A DNA stretch of 64,000 nt from Prorocentrum cordatum (lineage: Eukaryota; Sar; Dinophyceae; Prorocentrales; Prorocentraceae), in contig CAUYUJ010014338.1 of NCBI GenBank assembly GCA_963575745.1, positions 173,501 through 237,500 on the forward strand, given 5' to 3'. The position numbers and the translations under genes are program-made. Shown here in pieces: positions 63,550 through 64,000 of this stretch (its first letter is position 1; each line of letters begins with the position of its first letter). The notes under the pieces were generated by a model. The model saw only the letters and a list, made by a program, of their open reading frames with translations, was not told where the DNA came from and did not search any database.

Positions 63550-64000
63550 GGCGCGACGCGGGCCACTCGCGCCCGTCGGCCGCGCGCTTGTCGAAATCTT
63601 GTTCAGCACGCATGGGCGCTATCGTGTTCGTCGGCGTGATAAGCATCGACGCCGTCATCGCCCTTGCCGTCGTCATCGTCGTCGTCGCCTCCATCGCCGC
63701 CACCCGCATCAGCGTGGCCACTGCTGTCGACGTCGCCATGATACCGCGCCCGCCCGAATCACGACTCGCACGGAAGTGCCCGCGCGTCAGCGCGGCCTGC
63801 GAGACGCGCTGGGAAGCCCCCACCAATCAACGCCAACGCGGCCGCGTCGGCCGCGCCAGACGATCTGGCCGTTCCGCGAGCGAACCAGCGCGCGCCACCG
63901 CGGCAGCACCGAGGCGCCAGCCAGCGCCAAACAGTCACCGTAATCGTCGCCGCATGGGCTTAGCAAGCCAACTTGCGGGTGGGTGGGGGGGGGGGGGGCG
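63550..64000 (+). repeat. three-copy repeat family, copy 3 (runs to the window end)
   Basis: Collinear with copies 1 and 2. From ATG 63,612 a plus frame reads MGAIVFVGVISIDAVIALAV and onward with a membrane-like stretch, then VDVAMIPRPPES. It stays open to the end of the window. Confidence 0.75.

Noticed and set aside
1-64000. Dinoflagellate spliced-leader relic (CCATTTTGGCTCAAG) marking retroposed genes
   Set aside because: Looked for on both strands; no match beyond short chance similarity such as near 4,030.
1-64000. CRISPR array
   Set aside because: The regularly spaced CTCGAGACATCC units have similar, not unique, spacers and lie in a eukaryotic context without cas genes.

Overview
The window looks like nuclear DNA of a dinoflagellate (Symbiodiniaceae, Polarella or a relative; this is inference). 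It is GC-rich and extremely repetitive. It has no bacterial-type operons. It holds at least one protein gene interrupted by a very long intron, plus retroelements whose domain order I associate with dinoflagellate genomes. Most long open frames are by-products of tandem repeats whose period is a multiple of three (15, 24 and 90 bp), so they are open in several frames on both strands and are not annotated as genes. Layout: 1-21.86 kb is almost entirely tandem and dispersed repeats. These are CTTGGG-type arrays with a family of palindromic hairpins (1.0-4.4 kb), five blocks of a 431-bp GACGTGCC-rich repeat, 65-, 48-, 70-, 24- and 15-bp minisatellites, and a dispersed CTCGAGACATCCTC module. From 21.86 to 44.1 kb lies a lower-repeat island. 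Its best gene evidence is a minus-strand SNF2-family ATPase split into two recognisable exons: the DEGH box at 41.95 kb and the TGTPLQN motif at 25.4 kb. They join in phase with family-typical spacing across a 16.49-kb intron that carries a decayed DIRS-like tyrosine-recombinase retroelement (31.3-35.9 kb), coding remnants, a 1.1-kb-offset duplication and several microsatellites. From 44.2 to 53.9 kb the left-flank repeat families recur, around one isolated 293-codon frame of unknown function (48.1-49.0 kb) and a 3.5-kb, 90-bp satellite. From 53,875 to 62,157 lies a complete-length Ty1/Copia retrotransposon on the minus strand: 283-bp LTRs (about 96% identical by eye), a perfect 5-bp target duplication CTCAG, a PBS resembling initiator-Met tRNA, then gag, protease, a Cys-rich stretch, a C5-methyltransferase-like segment, integrase (DD35E), reverse transcriptase and RNase H. 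Its coding region is broken by many frameshifts and one in-frame stop. The right end (62.4-64.0 kb) holds two copies of a repeat whose third copy is at 43.6 kb. How the parts relate: the only host gene I can support is the SNF2 ATPase; the retroelements are passengers, one of them inside its intron. The repeat flanks on either side of the island share junction sequences about 28-32 kb apart, which suggests segmental copying. No rRNA, tRNA, CRISPR, bacterial regulatory sites or spliced-leader relics were recognised. All identifications are by eye, without alignment or database searches.
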